A stretch of 64,000 bases of DNA from Spisula solida (GCA_947247005.1 OX365955.1:40403822-40467821), one strand, 5' to 3'; counted from the stretch's first letter, positions 40,032-51,589 are shown. The notes: generated from the letters alone by a model not told the origin. Numbers and translations are program-made.

Positions 40032-40119
40032 ATGGTGGATACAAAAATGGACTTACTGCAGAGGAAGAAGAAGGTGATCATCTGTCGTGTTGTGTCAGAT
40101 GTTTGTATCATTGGTGCTG
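40032..40119 (+). CDS. PLPP: PLPP exon 1
   Basis: Residues 1-29 plus one base: MVDTKMDLLQRKKKVIICRV then VSDVCIIGA. The basic cluster followed by the start of transmembrane helix 1 fits the family. The first in-frame ATG is used; Met6 is an alternative. Donor GCTG|gtaaat. Confidence 0.85.
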
Positions 40120-43100
40120 GTAAATATATTTTTCTGATCTGTCATCTACTGATGCAGGAGGCATATAGTGATTGTCCTGTCCGTCCGTCCGCGCCCACAA
40201 ACCTATACTTTGGTGGCTTTTTTTTATGGACAAACCTGAGTTGAAAATAGTTAAAACGAAAGAAGAATTTTCTTTTACGTGGCTAAAATTTTCTTTTAAG
40301 TGGCTAAAATTAGACACATAACTACTCTTCATTCCGTACAGTAGCCACATAAATACCATCTCGTTAGAACATCCGTCCATTAGTTCGAAAATGTTAACCA
40401 AAACTTTCAACTTGCTGTAGCTCAAATATTTTTTTGAAGTCCATCTAGGCATTGCTTTCAAACTTGGCATACATGTTTACCATCATAAACACCTTACATT
40501 GTCAAAGCCATGAAACACTGTCCAACATTTTAACAGAATTATGGCCCCTGATTGACTTGACTTGTTTTTATGGACAAGGCTTCCACCGGGGTCATAAGCG
40601 TTTATTGAACACAGTTTTGTTCTGACCTTCTTGTTAGCAACCTTCTTGTTAGTAATGGGGAAAAACCTATATCACATACCGGTACGTTCCTGTGCACAAT
40701 CTGTTGTATTGTAACTAACGTTTGCAAAATATAACGTTATACAAAATGTACATTTATAGACTACACATACCTGTTTGTATCTCATCGGCCCGTCAAATGA
40801 ATAATCATTGTCAAAGAACATGGCTTTTTTTCACTGAATTGAGAAGAGGCCCAAGCCCTTTTGTTTTGTGAAAATTTAGCGCGAAAATTCTCAAAATTGT
40901 GAAAAAGTAGGCGCAGAAACTTTTCAAATTGTAAAAAACTTCACGCGACAAATCATCATATAATGATACAAAATTTTTCAGATGTTAGTTCATTTTTTGT
41001 CAACTTTTCCCAAACATGCATGTATCTATGATATAATACTTTATATCAAGTCCTGTACAGTAATATATGACTGTTATCTGTGATTTGTTTGATTGGTGCT
41101 TTGTGGTGAAGTTGATTTTACAAAAACCATGACGCAAATTCTAATTGTGAAGGGGCCTTTTAGGTTTGTGAAAGGGGCCTATAGCAAATTGTGAAGGGGC
41201 CTCATATAGGCTCCTCGTATATAGTGACAAAAAGCCCTGAAGTACCACAGTGACAGGTTGAAAAAATTGACTTACGTCAAAGACCTAACTATACACAGAT
41301 TGGACACTTAATTGACAACGGAGAGAAAATGCAAAATAGCATGCAGCAGATTCTGATATTTGGCATGAACACATTTGTTTGTCATCCTTTTTTAATGAAC
41401 TATAACTTATTTTGAAGAGCTAAGCTTCTTCTACTGCATGATATAACTTATTTTTTTCTATCTCTTATAGAATTCAGAAAATTATGGTTTGAATGAGGCA
41501 AATGGGGTCTTTTCTGCTAAAATTAGCATTTCCATTTTGAGGTCTATTGTTTTATTCCTTGACCGATTTCAATAAATTAGGTATCATTTTAAAGCAGAAT
41601 GGTAAATCTATTACATAAACCTATTAGTTTTTTTCTATGTATAGCAAAACAGGAGATATAAGGTATTAAGGAAAAACGAGATTTCGAGAGATTTCAGAAA
41701 ACTGCCGCGAGATATTGTGAGATTTTGTAGATTTTTCCAATCTTTGTATATTTAGGTCTTTGCTTACGTATACTAGTCAATGTTACTGTGTGATGCTGTT
41801 ATCAGATGATACGGTTTCGGTCTGTAGGCGAGCTTGTGTCTAGGACTGGTGGTAAATTGTTATGAAGTGGAAAATAATTGAATAGCATACATGTTCAGTA
41901 GAGGAATGTACTGTCACACAGGTCTGTGTCTGTTATGGAAGATCAATTATAATTATGTAAAACAAATAGTATTTACCAAATGAAAAAGTAAAAATTTAAC
42001 GAACTGAATATTTTTTGATGAAATTTGCAAAAATACTGTGCACTGTCTCCATTAATATTATATATTGATAATTATTATGCCCGTACTGACATATACATGT
42101 ACCAGTAGATCATCCATATTTGGTAGGGAGGAGTGGCCTTGGTGTATGGCTTTCTTTGGGATCGAGAGGTCCTGGGTCCGATCCCCGTCTGCGCCACTGG
42201 TAAATTACTATGAGCAAAAGAGGTCAAAAGCCAGTGTGCTGTGACTGCCAATTGCTGTGTTACAGACGACTTGAGACTCGATGATCAGGGGTTAAATGTA
42301 CAGTTAGCCGAGCAGACAAATGTCTAGAAGTGGACTTGAATACTTAAAACTTTACTTTAAAGGGGCATGCCCTGGAACTGAAATGTCTCGAATAGCAATC
42401 AAATTGGTATCATTTTTGATACCTAAGTCAAATAATAAAAATCCTGTAAAAAGGTTACGAAATATCCTGCTAGTTTTTAAAAAAAAAATTCAAGAATAAG
42501 TGAATATCGTTGTCGTCAATAAAAGGCTGACAGCTTTTTGTGCAAATCGATATACAAAATATCGAAGCGCGCATTATATAGTAAATTTTTATGTCAAATT
42601 CTTTTTTGACTTTTCGGTAATAGTTGGTTTTACAAGTGATAAACGCAATTTTGTTGTATGCAAACCAAGACACTCCAGTTTCTGGGCATGCCCTTTAACG
42701 TTTGATTGATTTGTAGGTGGGATATTGCTTCTGATGTTCAGATTCCTCCTCAGCCCCTTCCAACGTGGCTTCTTCTGTGATGACCAAAGTTTACAATATC
42801 CATTCCATGAATCAACTGTGCCTTCATCTATTATGTACACTGTCGGATTTATCGTCGCTTTTTGTCTTGTAAGTATGTCGAGAAGGTATGTTATCTTCTA
42901 GGGATTAGACGATAATTGAGTATACTGTAAACCAATTTACTTTCTCGAGTATAAACGGCATATTGGCAATTACAAATTTTTCTATCACTAGCGAACTTCG
43001 CGAAATTAAATTGCGTGATATAATTTCTAGGTTTACAGTACTCAATAATTGATCGAATGTGTTATGAACGCTATCTCCTTACAGGTTCTTAAAAAGGTAC

Positions 43101-46100
43101 TCTATCGCATGTAAGGCCATCCTTAAAAAATAGTTTTTTTTTGCAGTAACGCGACCCAAGTTTTTTCCAACTTATATTAATCACTCTAGTCACCTCATTC
43201 ATGTTATCCATCGCCACGAGGGTATAAGAGTACATTGTATAGACTTATAGTCCGGAGAATTTGACATGACTCTCGACCTTCTATTAGCATAAGAGGGAAG
43301 TATCACGAAGACACTCAAGGTCTCATACTATCACTAATCTAAAGGACCGATATTGCACGATTTGCTTGCAGAAATTTATATTCTTAGTATTCAATGCAAG
43401 AAACTTGTAATATATTCATGCATAAAGGTCAGGGTCATGTCAAATTCTTTGTGCTATACAAGGGTATTACTAGTATAGTCTAAAATAAATCAGTATATAT
43501 TTGATTCAGACTGATTTTCTTCTTTTAATTAATGCATACTAATAATATATAATCATAATGTGTATTTTACATACATTTGTATTTGTAGATGTGTGCAGTG
43601 GAATGCATAAAGGTTTACAAATTAAAACAGTACAATGTACAGTCTACAGAAAGTAATGTTGCGTTACCAGCAAGATGGATATTTATCCGCAATGTTTACC
43701 TAGCTTTTGTGCCGTTTGTGTTCGGTGCGGTGATAGGACACATAGTCACAGATATCGGGAAATATGGTGTCGGCAGATTGAGGCCTCATTTCTTTGATGT
43801 TTGTAAAGTGGATATGACTACTGTGGATTGCTCTACTGGATATATTGTGGATTTTAACTGTACTGGAAGTGATAGCAACAGTATTCGTGAAATGAGGTAA
43901 TAAATTAATACTCACATCATAACATACATTAGTATAATGGTACTGAATTGCACAAAATACGGAAAAACAAACAAATACAAAGAAAACCTCAAACGTGAAT
44001 GGAGAATACTAAGATCAATTTACATGTACATATTATATATCAAATTATCATTTTGCCCCCATCTTTGATAAGGGGGTATTTTGCTTTGCACATGTTGGTC
44101 GGTCTGTTGGTCGGTCTGTTGGTATACCAAATGGTTTCCATTCAATAACCCAAGAACTCTTTGCCCTAGGATCTTCAAACTTTACATGGAAGTTGGTCAG
44201 CAACAGTAGATGACACCAGGCCTAGACACTAACTACTTTGGCCACTGGTCCGACAGGGCAAAAGCGCCAAATTTGTAAATAGGACAGTTACTGGTCCTCC
44301 AGAATTTTCACTGGTCCTTCTGGATTTTCACTGGTCTCGGACCAGCGGACCAGTGTTAGTGTCGAGCCCTGGACACCCTTTTGATTTTGACGCCAGTAGG
44401 TCAAAGGTCAAGGTCACTGTGACCTTTAACATGACTGTTTGGCAGCAAAGTCAGGGCATACATGTTTAACCAACATCTCTTGTTGAGTTTTACATTCATT
44501 ATTCATATACAAAATTAATTTAGTTTATTGTTTGTTTATTCGGGTTTAACAGGGGTGTCAATTTTCCGGATTTTTCCGGAATTCCGGATTTATCATGCCT
44601 AAAAGAACAATGGCTTCTGACCAAAATAAAAGTTATTTGAGCAAAATATCTCCAGAAATGGCAAAGTTATGGTCAATTTAATCTGCTCTGATGGAATTCC
44701 TTTAGTACCAACTGAGTTAATTATGGAAACAATGTCATTGAAGGCCTCTTATTTGGCAAAAATGGTTGGCCGCATACAATTTTCCTGATTTTGAATTTGG
44801 CCCTGTTGACACCCCTGGTTTAATGATGGTTTCTTAACAGAATTTCAGTTATAAACAGCTGCAGATTCTCCTAACCAGTTTTTCTGGACTGTTTTCTAAC
44901 CAGTACTAACTTACCCTTCCACCCTGCACCAGCAATTTCTCCACATATGGAGGAAAAGCAACATCGATGTCAAAATGTCATGAAAGTGTAGTATGACCTT
45001 CCAAGACTCAAATTCACATCATTGCACTAACCACTGCATCACAGCAGCCGATGTAGAAATATTAGGGGTGGGCCGATGCATTGAAATATCGATGCATTGC
45101 GATTCCGAGTGTCCCGATAGTATGGATCGATAGTAAAAGTCTCGATCCAATAACTATTGCCGATAGTTAGCTCAACTATCGATAGTTACAATAGTTTCCT
45201 TTTTATAAATAAGGTTTATTATTAAATTAAAACAACTTCCTTTCTCGTTAAAAAACTAATTCTAAATAAGTACACGCATCAAAACTGCCACAAAGGACCG
45301 ATATCGAAATCATTATTCCATTGAACATGATAAAAAAATTAATTTTATTGATCTATTTCTGTCAAATTCATTTTAAATCATTTCCATAAATTTTAGATTA
45401 GTATGCTGTACAACAAAGTAATATCTTACACAGTGCAAATTTGCATTTATAAGTTAATCTCTGGTTTTCAAATCTTGGCAATAACTATTGCAATAGTATC
45501 GCAATAGTTTCCAGCAATACAATAATATCGCAATAGTACTTTCAGCAATAGCAATAGTATTGCAATAGTCCAAAATGGACTCAATAGTCAGCCCTAAGAA
45601 ATATTACTGAAAACATGGTGTGAGATTATATTTAAATAGCAAATTGTTTCGCCATACTTTTTAATGATTCAATACTTGTATTTCTATTCTATCCTCAGAT
45701 TATCGTTTCCTTCGGGACATTATAATACTTGTATTTCTATTCTATCCTCAGATTATCGTTTCCTTCGGGACACTATAATACTTGTATTTCTATTCTATCC
45801 TCAGATTATCGTTTCCTTCGGGACACTATAATACTTGTATTTCTATTCTATCCTCAGATTATTATTTCCTTCGGGACACTATAATACTTGTATTTCTCAT
45901 CTATCCTCAGATTATCCTTTCCTTCGGGACACTATAATACTTGTATTTCTATTCTATCCTCAGATTATCGTTGTCTTCGGGACACTATAATACTTGTATT
46001 TCTATTCTGTCCTCAGATTATCGTTTCCTTCGGGACACTATAATACTTGTACTTCTATTCTGTCCTCAGATTATCGTTTCCTTCGGGACACTATATAATT

Positions 46101-48372
46101 GTATTTCTATTTTATCCTCAGATTATCGTTTCCTTCGGGACACTATAATACTTGTATTTCTATTCTATCCTCAGATTATCGTTTCCTTCGGGAGACTATA
46201 ATACTTGTATTTCTATTCTATCCTCAGATTATCGTTTCCTTCGGGACACTATAATACTTGTATTTCTATTCTACCCTCAGATTATCGTTTCCTTCGGGAC
46301 ACTATAATACTAAGTCTTGTATTTTTATTCTATCCTCACATTATCGTTTCGTTGGGACACTACAATACTTGTATTTCTATTCTACCCTCAGATTATCGTT
46401 TCCTTCGGGACACTATAATACTTGTATTTCTATTCTATATCCTCAGATTATCGTTTCCTTCGGGACACTCATCATTCTCCTCCTATGTTGCTGCATATCT
46501 ATTGGTATGTATCTTATTGGTTAGTTAGTTAGACATGTGCAGATCCAGATATGATTTTTCAGGATGGGGTCTGATTTACTATTGTGATGTGAGGTCCAAT
46601 TAACTGTTTTTCTCAAAGTGGGTGCTGACCAGACTCATAGCCCTGACATACTTATTTCGTTTAATAAGATAATCACATTATGTAAAAATTCCAGAGGGTC
46701 ATGGTGCTCAATAATTCTAAAACAATATGTTAATGAAATTCTGCAATTGACCTGTCCCAAATGTGTTGTTAAAGAATTATGAACTTTTAAGTTGTATGTA
46801 ATTTTACGATTTCCGTAAGTGCTTTGATAAAACAGAACCGGTACCCTGACGTATGATGTTACATTGTAGATCTATATACAAAGACGGGCAGCATTCTGTA
46901 TGAACTCACTGATCAGACCATTCATACAGAGTCTGGTGTTCTGTGCAGCATTTTATATATGTCTTAGTCGAATCTCTGACTACAAACATCATCCAACTGA
47001 TGTCATGGCGGGAGCTTTTATTGGTATCGTGGTAGCTGGATTATTTGTGAGTAGTATCAATCCTTGCTTTCTTCTTCTGTGTTCCTAGCTATCTTAGCGT
47101 TGATGCCCGAAAGTGGTGACAAGCTACATATCGCTGGCTTAGAAGCAGACGGTTGTAAGTACAAAGTCAATATTTTGAGAAAACAAGAAAAAGCTGTCTG
47201 AAAACTACTTATTACTTGTGGAAAAACAAGCTTTATCAACTTGAGTTTGGTCAACATAACCAGTTCTGATTTTCATGAAAATAGGCTCTTAAGAAGCGCC
47301 TTGTGATGCAGATTCAAATATGCATCAGTCTTATAAGGTCGTAAGTCACACTTGGGACCTTCTCATTCTAAGCCAGCGATATTTGAGTGTAACAGCATTT
47401 CTTGAAAGCTAATCTTCTATAGGAGAATTTGAGCTCCTTGCTTGGAGGTCTTCCATGTATGCACAGTTCTGAAGGATGTGAGTTTTGCTTGTCTGCACGA
47501 CACCGAGAAAAATGTGCATCCTGACTGCATGGGACTCGAACTTGGGATCCTTTGCTTACAGGGTGAATGCTCTAGTGAATGAGCCATTCCAACTGCTTGC
47601 ACACTCTCGACCGTATTGTGAATGGGTTCAGACTCACACCTACCAGGTATATACCTGCTTAATTGCTTCATTCATTATTTTGACACGTTGTATTATCTCC
47701 ATACTGGCTATTTGAAAATCACGCACCCATAACACATTTTATGGGCTATTTTATAGTACAGTCAGATCTCGATATAACGACGCTGTTTGTTTCCAAGAAA
47801 AATGTCGTTGTAACGAATATGTCGGTATACTGAATTGATACAAAGAGCATTTTAATACTTTTGTCCCCAAATTTGATGTCAGTATAATGAATTTGTCAGT
47901 ATATCGGGTGTCGTTATTTCGAGATCTGACTGTAGTGCTACAGTGACAGTATGTGTGGGTTGTTCTATTTGGAAAAGCATGTGCTGCAAGTAACTATACA
48001 CTGTAAGATCATTATTTTTCGAGGGAGTTGAATTTTCGTTGATTTCGTTATAAAAGAAATCTAATGTCCATGATTTATCAAACTCCTAATTACATAACAT
48101 GGTTTTACCTTTCTATGTTTTGTAATCAACGAATTTACGAACCCACAAAAAATGGATTTTTATTAAAATCCATAAAATTCAATATCCACGAAAAATATGT
48201 GATTTTACAGTTACTGTACATATATAATTCAAGACTTAAGTCTTTTTTTATTTTCTTTCAGGCTTACAATGTGTCAGATCTGTTTAGTGATAAAAAACAG
48301 GGGAACTCTGATTTGAGAAAAGAAAGACATGTTAGTTCTTTAGATGACGCGTCAAAGACATCCTCGTTCTAA
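40032..48372 (+). CDS. PLPP: Phospholipid phosphatase (PLPP1/2/3-like, LPP family), whole gene
   Basis: LPPs are six-pass membrane enzymes of plasma membrane and endomembranes that dephosphorylate lipid phosphates such as phosphatidate, LPA, S1P and ceramide-1-phosphate. Exons 40032-40119, 42717-42868, 43589-43896, 46447-46504, 46870-47046 and 48262-48372 give 297 residues (human paralogues 285-311). The N-terminus MVDTKMDLLQRKKK is cytosolic. LLSPFQRGFFCDD matches the family TPFQRGVFCND loop. Catalytic motif C1 is KYGVGRLRP (138-145), C2 is FPSGHSS (186-192, His190), C3 is SRISDYKHHPTD (235-246, Arg236 and His242). An N-glycosylation site NCT lies in the C1-C2 lumenal loop (Asn170). All catalytic residues are present. 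Which vertebrate paralogue it corresponds to cannot be decided here. Confidence 0.95.
40120..42716. other. PLPP intron 1
   Basis: No coding sequence recognised. Holds a reversed fragment of repeat B (about 40530-40620) and, at about 42130-42330, a tRNA-like SINE head on the plus strand (gtcctgggtccgatcccc as box B). Confidence 0.45.
42130..42330 (+). mobile_element. Probable tRNA-derived SINE
   Basis: gagtggccttggtgtatggc resembles box A and ggtcctgggtccgatccccg is a good box B, about 35 bases apart. The body downstream is unrelated to the 50194-50420 SINE as far as I can see. Confidence 0.5.
42717..42868 (+). CDS. PLPP: PLPP exon 2
   Basis: Residues 30-80: end of helix 1, the lumenal FQRGFFCDDQSLQYPF segment typical of LPPs, then ESTVPSSIMYTVGFIVAFCL forming helix 2. 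Acceptor tttgtag, donor CTT|gtaagt, phase 0 at the end. Confidence 0.95.
42925..43038. mobile_element. TA-flanked MITE
   Basis: 114 bp, ends CTGTAAACCAAT and TAGGTTTACAG, TA on both sides; internal deletion relative of 11681-11888. Located in PLPP intron 2. Confidence 0.75.
43155..43236 (-). mobile_element. SINE tail fragment
   Basis: ccaacttatattaatcactc and gttatccatcgccacgaggg match the 3' part of the SINE at 50194-50420. Confidence 0.6.
43589..43896 (+). CDS. PLPP: PLPP exon 3: helix 3 and catalytic motif C1
   Basis: Residues 81-182 plus two bases. After a cytosolic loop (VECIKVYKLKQYNVQ), helix 3 (NVYLAFVPFVFGAVIGHIVT) leads into C1 KYGVGRLRPHFFDVC, then a lumenal loop with Cys residues and the NCT glycosylation site. 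Acceptor tttgtag, donor ATGAG|gtaata. The two leftover bases AG need an A from exon 4 to make Arg183. Confidence 0.95.
44050..44478 (-). repeat. Interspersed repeat family V, copy 3, with nested MITE
   Basis: Reverse orientation (tgcccccatctttgataagg ... gtcaaggtcactgtgacctt). Interrupted at about 44216-44372 by an element with ends CAGGCCTAGACACTAAC and, inverted, CAGGGCTCGACACTAAC, flanked by gacac. Confidence 0.6.
44550..44817 (+). mobile_element. MITE with CAGGGG ends and 6-bp duplication
   Basis: 268 bp, ends CAGGGGTGTCAA and TTGACACCCCTG, flanked by gtttaa on both sides (44544-44549, 44818-44823). Located in PLPP intron 3. Confidence 0.78.
45063..45596. mobile_element. hAT-like MITE with 8-bp duplication
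   Basis: 534 bp starting TAGGGGTGGGCCGATG and ending TAGTCAGCCCTA, flanked by agaaatat on both sides. The inside is rich in ATCGATAG/CAATAGT motifs, like the TAGGGNTGGGCGAT elements widespread in animals. Located in PLPP intron 3. Confidence 0.78.
45671..46468 (+). repeat. PLPP: 53-bp array of duplicated splice acceptor plus exon start
   Basis: Fourteen tandem units, mostly exactly 53 bp, run into the true exon 4. Each unit has a pyrimidine-rich stretch, tatcctcag and then attatcgtttccttcgggac, the coding start of exon 4 (LSFPSGH). Acceptor AGs end at 45698, 45751, 45804, 45857, 45910, 45963, 46016, 46069, 46121, 46174, 46227, 46280, (46339, mutated to cac), 46391 and the real one 46446. Confidence 0.95.
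46447..46504 (+). CDS. PLPP: PLPP exon 4: catalytic motif C2
   Basis: A 58-nt exon encoding (R)LSFPSGHSSFSSYVAAYLL. FPSGHSS is the C2 motif with catalytic His190. Its acceptor tatcctcag and first 23 bases are the last copy of a 53-bp tandem array (45671-46446) that repeats the same acceptor and the same coding start. Only this copy continues into the conserved SSFSSYV helix. Donor TTG|gtatgt. Confidence 0.93.
46870..47046 (+). CDS. PLPP: PLPP exon 5: catalytic motif C3
   Basis: Residues 203-261: a cytosolic loop (IYIQRRAAFCMNSLIRPF), helix 5 (IQSLVFCAAFYICL), C3 SRISDYKHHPTD and the start of helix 6 (VMAGAFIGIVVAGLF). Acceptor attgtag, donor TTT|gtgagt. Confidence 0.95.
47128..47382. mobile_element. 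Inverted-repeat MITE family L, copy 2
   Basis: Ends atatcgctggcttagaagca and, inverted, atatcgctggcttagaatga. Located in PLPP intron 5. Confidence 0.7.
47440..47660 (-). mobile_element. tRNA-derived SINE
   Basis: On the minus strand tggctcattcactagagcat (box A) is followed by cccaagttcgagtcccatgc (box B), a clear RNA polymerase III promoter. Located in PLPP intron 5. Without a full cloverleaf it is not a functional tRNA gene. Confidence 0.65.
47759..47932. mobile_element. TA-flanked pogo/Tigger-like MITE
   Basis: 174 bp, ends CAGTCAGATCTCGATATAAC and, inverted, CAGTCAGATCTCGAAATAAC, TA on both sides. Located in PLPP intron 5. Confidence 0.8.
47999..48213. mobile_element. Possible MITE just upstream of PLPP exon 6
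   Basis: actgtaagatcattattttt on the left and aatatgtgattttacagtta on the right form an imperfect inverted pair, with ccacgaa/ttcgttg motifs inside. Boundaries uncertain. Confidence 0.4.
48262..48372 (+). CDS. PLPP: PLPP exon 6: cytosolic tail
   Basis: Residues 262-297, beginning AYNVSDLF, similar to the VSDFF end of helix 6 in mammals, followed by a charged, Ser-rich tail ending DDASKTSSF and TAA. Acceptor tctttcag. Confidence 0.92.
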   Translation, partial: AYNVSDLFSDKKQGNSDLRKERHVSSLDDASKTSSF

Positions 48373-48550
48373 TTTCGCACAAAAATTACCTCAGTATTTT
48401 AATGCATGCATTCCATATTAGGATTATTTATGTTTTTATACACTTGTAGTGGTATTTATGCTTGTTTATGATGTACACATTGTCTTATTATACATTGTAC
48501 ATGTACTCTGTTGTATTTTATATCATGATACAATCCAATAAGATTGTTTT

Positions 48551-49046
48551 GTGTGATACTAGTCGTCCAATCACAGACTCTGTATCATACTAGTCATCCA
48601 ATCATAGACTTTGTTTCATACTAGTCATCCAATCATAGACTTTGTATCATACTAGTCATCCAATCACAGACTTTGTATCATAATAGTCATCCAATCATAG
48701 ACTTTGTATCATACTAGTCATCCAATCACATACTTTGTATCATAATAGTCATCCAATCATAGACTTTGTATCATACTAGTCATCCAATCACAGACTTTGT
48801 ATCATAATGGTCATCCAATCATAGACTTTGTATCATACTAGTCATCCAATCACAGACTTTGTATCATACTAGTCATCCAATCATAGACTTTGTATCATAA
48901 TAGTCATCCAATCACAGACTTTGTATCATAATAGTCATCCAATCATAGACTTTGTATCATACTAGTCATCCAATCACAGGCTTTCTATCATACTAGTCAT
49001 CCAATCACAGGCTTTCTATCATACTAGTCTTCAGATCACAGACTGG
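48551..49046. repeat. 31-bp minisatellite with a CCAATC in every unit
   Basis: Sixteen units such as tcatactagtcatccaatca plus cagactttgta. CCAATC begins at 48567, 48598, 48629, 48660, 48691, 48722, 48753, 48784, 48815, 48846, 48877, 48908, 48939, 48970 and 49001, exactly 31 bp apart; the last unit is degenerate. Units alternate between cacag and catag, giving a 62-bp higher-order period. It lies about 180 bp after the PLPP stop codon. Confidence 0.93.
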
Positions 49047-50193
49047 ATGTGTACATAAAGGCGTGTTTTATTCCTCATGCGACCGCTTTCTTAAAATACT
49101 CTGCAAGGGTTGACACATGGTCCAGTGGTACGAGCTACTGACTGCTGATCAGTGTTTCCTACCCAACACTTTACTAACAGTCTTTTGATGAGACTTAAAA
49201 ATCAAGGTCCCGTGTATGATGCTTGACTTCAGGCATGTAAAAGAATCAAGGATACTTCTGGAACTGGTGCATCTTCTGTATGATTCATACACTATTCTCC
49301 AAAAACTAATATAACTAATCTCTTTTGGGAGACCTCGACCATATGGGTCTGACACCTAATGCCGATGATGAATAAGAGCATATATGCTATGCAAGCAACA
49401 TGTGCCTATTAATAATGAAGCAGCCACCGTCCATGTTTTGGCAAGCATCGTGATTGTAATTTTGAAGAGCCGAAAACACTTGTTACCAAACAAATTAACA
49501 TTTATTTGGTTCCCTGCCCCTCAACTTATCCAGTATGCCTCTTTTCTTTGGAAGTTTATGAGACATGCCCCTCCTTGCATTTAGTCTTGCCTTAAGAATT
49601 GTATTTGTGTAAATTTCAAAGAAAATTATGGTAACTTTGACACAGACTTGATTCTGTATTATTGCATGTGTTATGATGTTTTAGCTATAACGCTAGGGTG
49701 ATAGATTGCAATACTAAAAAAACACCAAATCTGCTATATTTATCATTTCTGAATATTTAGGAGCTTGCAAATGTTATATTTTGTGCCACATGTTTGAATG
49801 CTTTCATAGGAATAATGTTAAAGTCCTTGATTTTAATCCATGACAAAAATAAAGGCAATATTGTGTTTGTTTTTGTACTGCAATTTATTACGTTAGAGTT
49901 ATACATTGTATATGTGATACAATGTTCATGTTTGTTTTTGTTTGTAAATAAACTAAAGTATGAGCATACTATAAGTATTATCCGAACAAATTAACGTGGT
50001 ACACAAACTTTATGCATGAATATATTAGAAAGTTGTGCCTTACTGATTGTTTAGATTATTGAATGTAGTGCTGCCTTCCCTGTCTGATTTTTACTATCTT
50101 TTGTACATATTTGTTAGGCTGGAGTTGAATATAGACATTACATATCAACTGTTAGTTTATACTAATTTATTTAAGGTCGATTGTGAAACAAGT
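49047..50193. other. Sequence downstream of PLPP
   Basis: No gene. A tRNA-like box A (tggtccagtggtacgagc, about 49119-49136) suggests a SINE remnant. AATAAA at 49848-49853 and 49947-49952 could be poly(A) signals for a long PLPP 3' UTR; this is untested. Confidence 0.35.
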
Positions 50194-50420
50194 TTTTCCA
50201 ACTTATATTAATCACTCTCGACACCTCATTCCTGATGTTATCCATCGCCACGAGGGTATGAGAGAAGAGAAGCCAGTTTCCCTTTTATGCTGAGCGTCTA
50301 GCAAGGGAATTTCTGGTACCATTTTTATTTCGTCTTTGGTATGACGCGGCCAAGGGTCGAACCCGAGACCTCCCGCACTCGAAGCGAACGCTCAACCACT
50401 AGGCTATCGAGGAGGCAGTG
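50194..50420 (-). mobile_element. tRNA-derived SINE, apparently full length
   Basis: On the minus strand it starts cctcctcgatagcctagtgg, has box A tagcctagtggttgagcg and box B ggtctcgggttcgaccc, then a body ending gtgattaatataagttgg and an A-rich tail. Fragments of the same body occur at 31381-31475 and 43155-43236. Confidence 0.8.
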
Positions 50421-50866
50421 GGTGACTACATATCAACTGTTAATTTATGCTAATTAAAAGAGGGTACAAGGACTAGGTTAAATTGATCAAGTTATGACTG
50501 TTGATTATAGTTTATAGCTATTGGAGGTGTAACGATACCCTCACCTCAGGATTATTACAGCAAGTACCGGTATTGCAAACCATAATAATTATGTCAACTT
50601 TATTAAATAAATTTCAAGAATATGAAGTATATCTAAAGCCAATTAAAACGACTTATACATGATAATTATACACAATCAGGATGCTGTAGTTTTTGTCATC
50701 AGAATAGTATTTAGTAAATAAAAATACCTTCTACCTAACCATACCAAAATTTAGTATTGAACCATGAACGTTTTATAACGTTTATGTTATCTTAGATATT
50801 ATAAAGAAATTTTTTTTTTTTACAGTTACCTGTGAGTGTACGACGGTATACCGTAACAACACTTAA

Positions 50867-51405
50867 AGGGACTGCCTCACGTATTGGTGTATTGCAAAAA
50901 TAAAATTAAATTGTCAAATATTCATGTAATTTTGGTATAGTTTCCTGTATATGCCATAAACAACCACATTGACATAAAAAATAACTTTGGAAACATCAGC
51001 ATTTTGTAGTAATTTAGCATTTTTACACCCAAAATTCTATAGGGTTTTAATACCCTATAGAATTAGCACTACTATCACTTGAATTGTCTGAAAATTGTTT
51101 CCATTCGATGAAAACGTATTGTGAAACGAACCGAATACCTCACAGATGTTTTGGCTTTAGTTTGTTGAAGTTACAGTTTGATCATGTGTGAATTACATAA
51201 TTCACAGAACATTTTGGAAGGAAACTCTGCCATATTTTCAAACAGAAAAATACTGAGTGCCAAATATCAAGAGTGATTTAAATTGCTTATATGCCATAAA
51301 TCTTTCATAAAGCAACCACCAGTGACTTCCTATTATATAAATACTTGGTTAGGTAGGAAAATTACATCATACAAAAATTTTAGCCCGATCTGTGAGGCAG
51401 CACCT
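50867..51405. mobile_element. TTAA-flanked MITE family F, copy 2
   Basis: 539 bp between TTAA tetramers, ends AGGGACTGCCTCAC and, inverted, AGGTGCTGCCTCAC; near-identical to 17225-17746 but with a few small insertions. Confidence 0.85.
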
Positions 51406-51589
51406 TTAAAGCTATGCATTTGTATATACATATATACATAACTTACAGACCTCCATGTTACTACATTGTCACAGTAAGCACTGAACCAACTACTTGTTTA
51501 AATTGTTGTTGTTGTTTATTATTATTATACATAAACTCACTCAAACACCATTCAATATTTCAGCAAAATGTCTGTATCATGATCATGTT

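Noticed and set aside
45941..46528. Plus-strand frames with repeated LSFPSGHYNTCIS and YRFLRDTIILV
   Set aside because: They come from the 53-bp acceptor array read through its units; only the final copy continues as PLPP exon 4.
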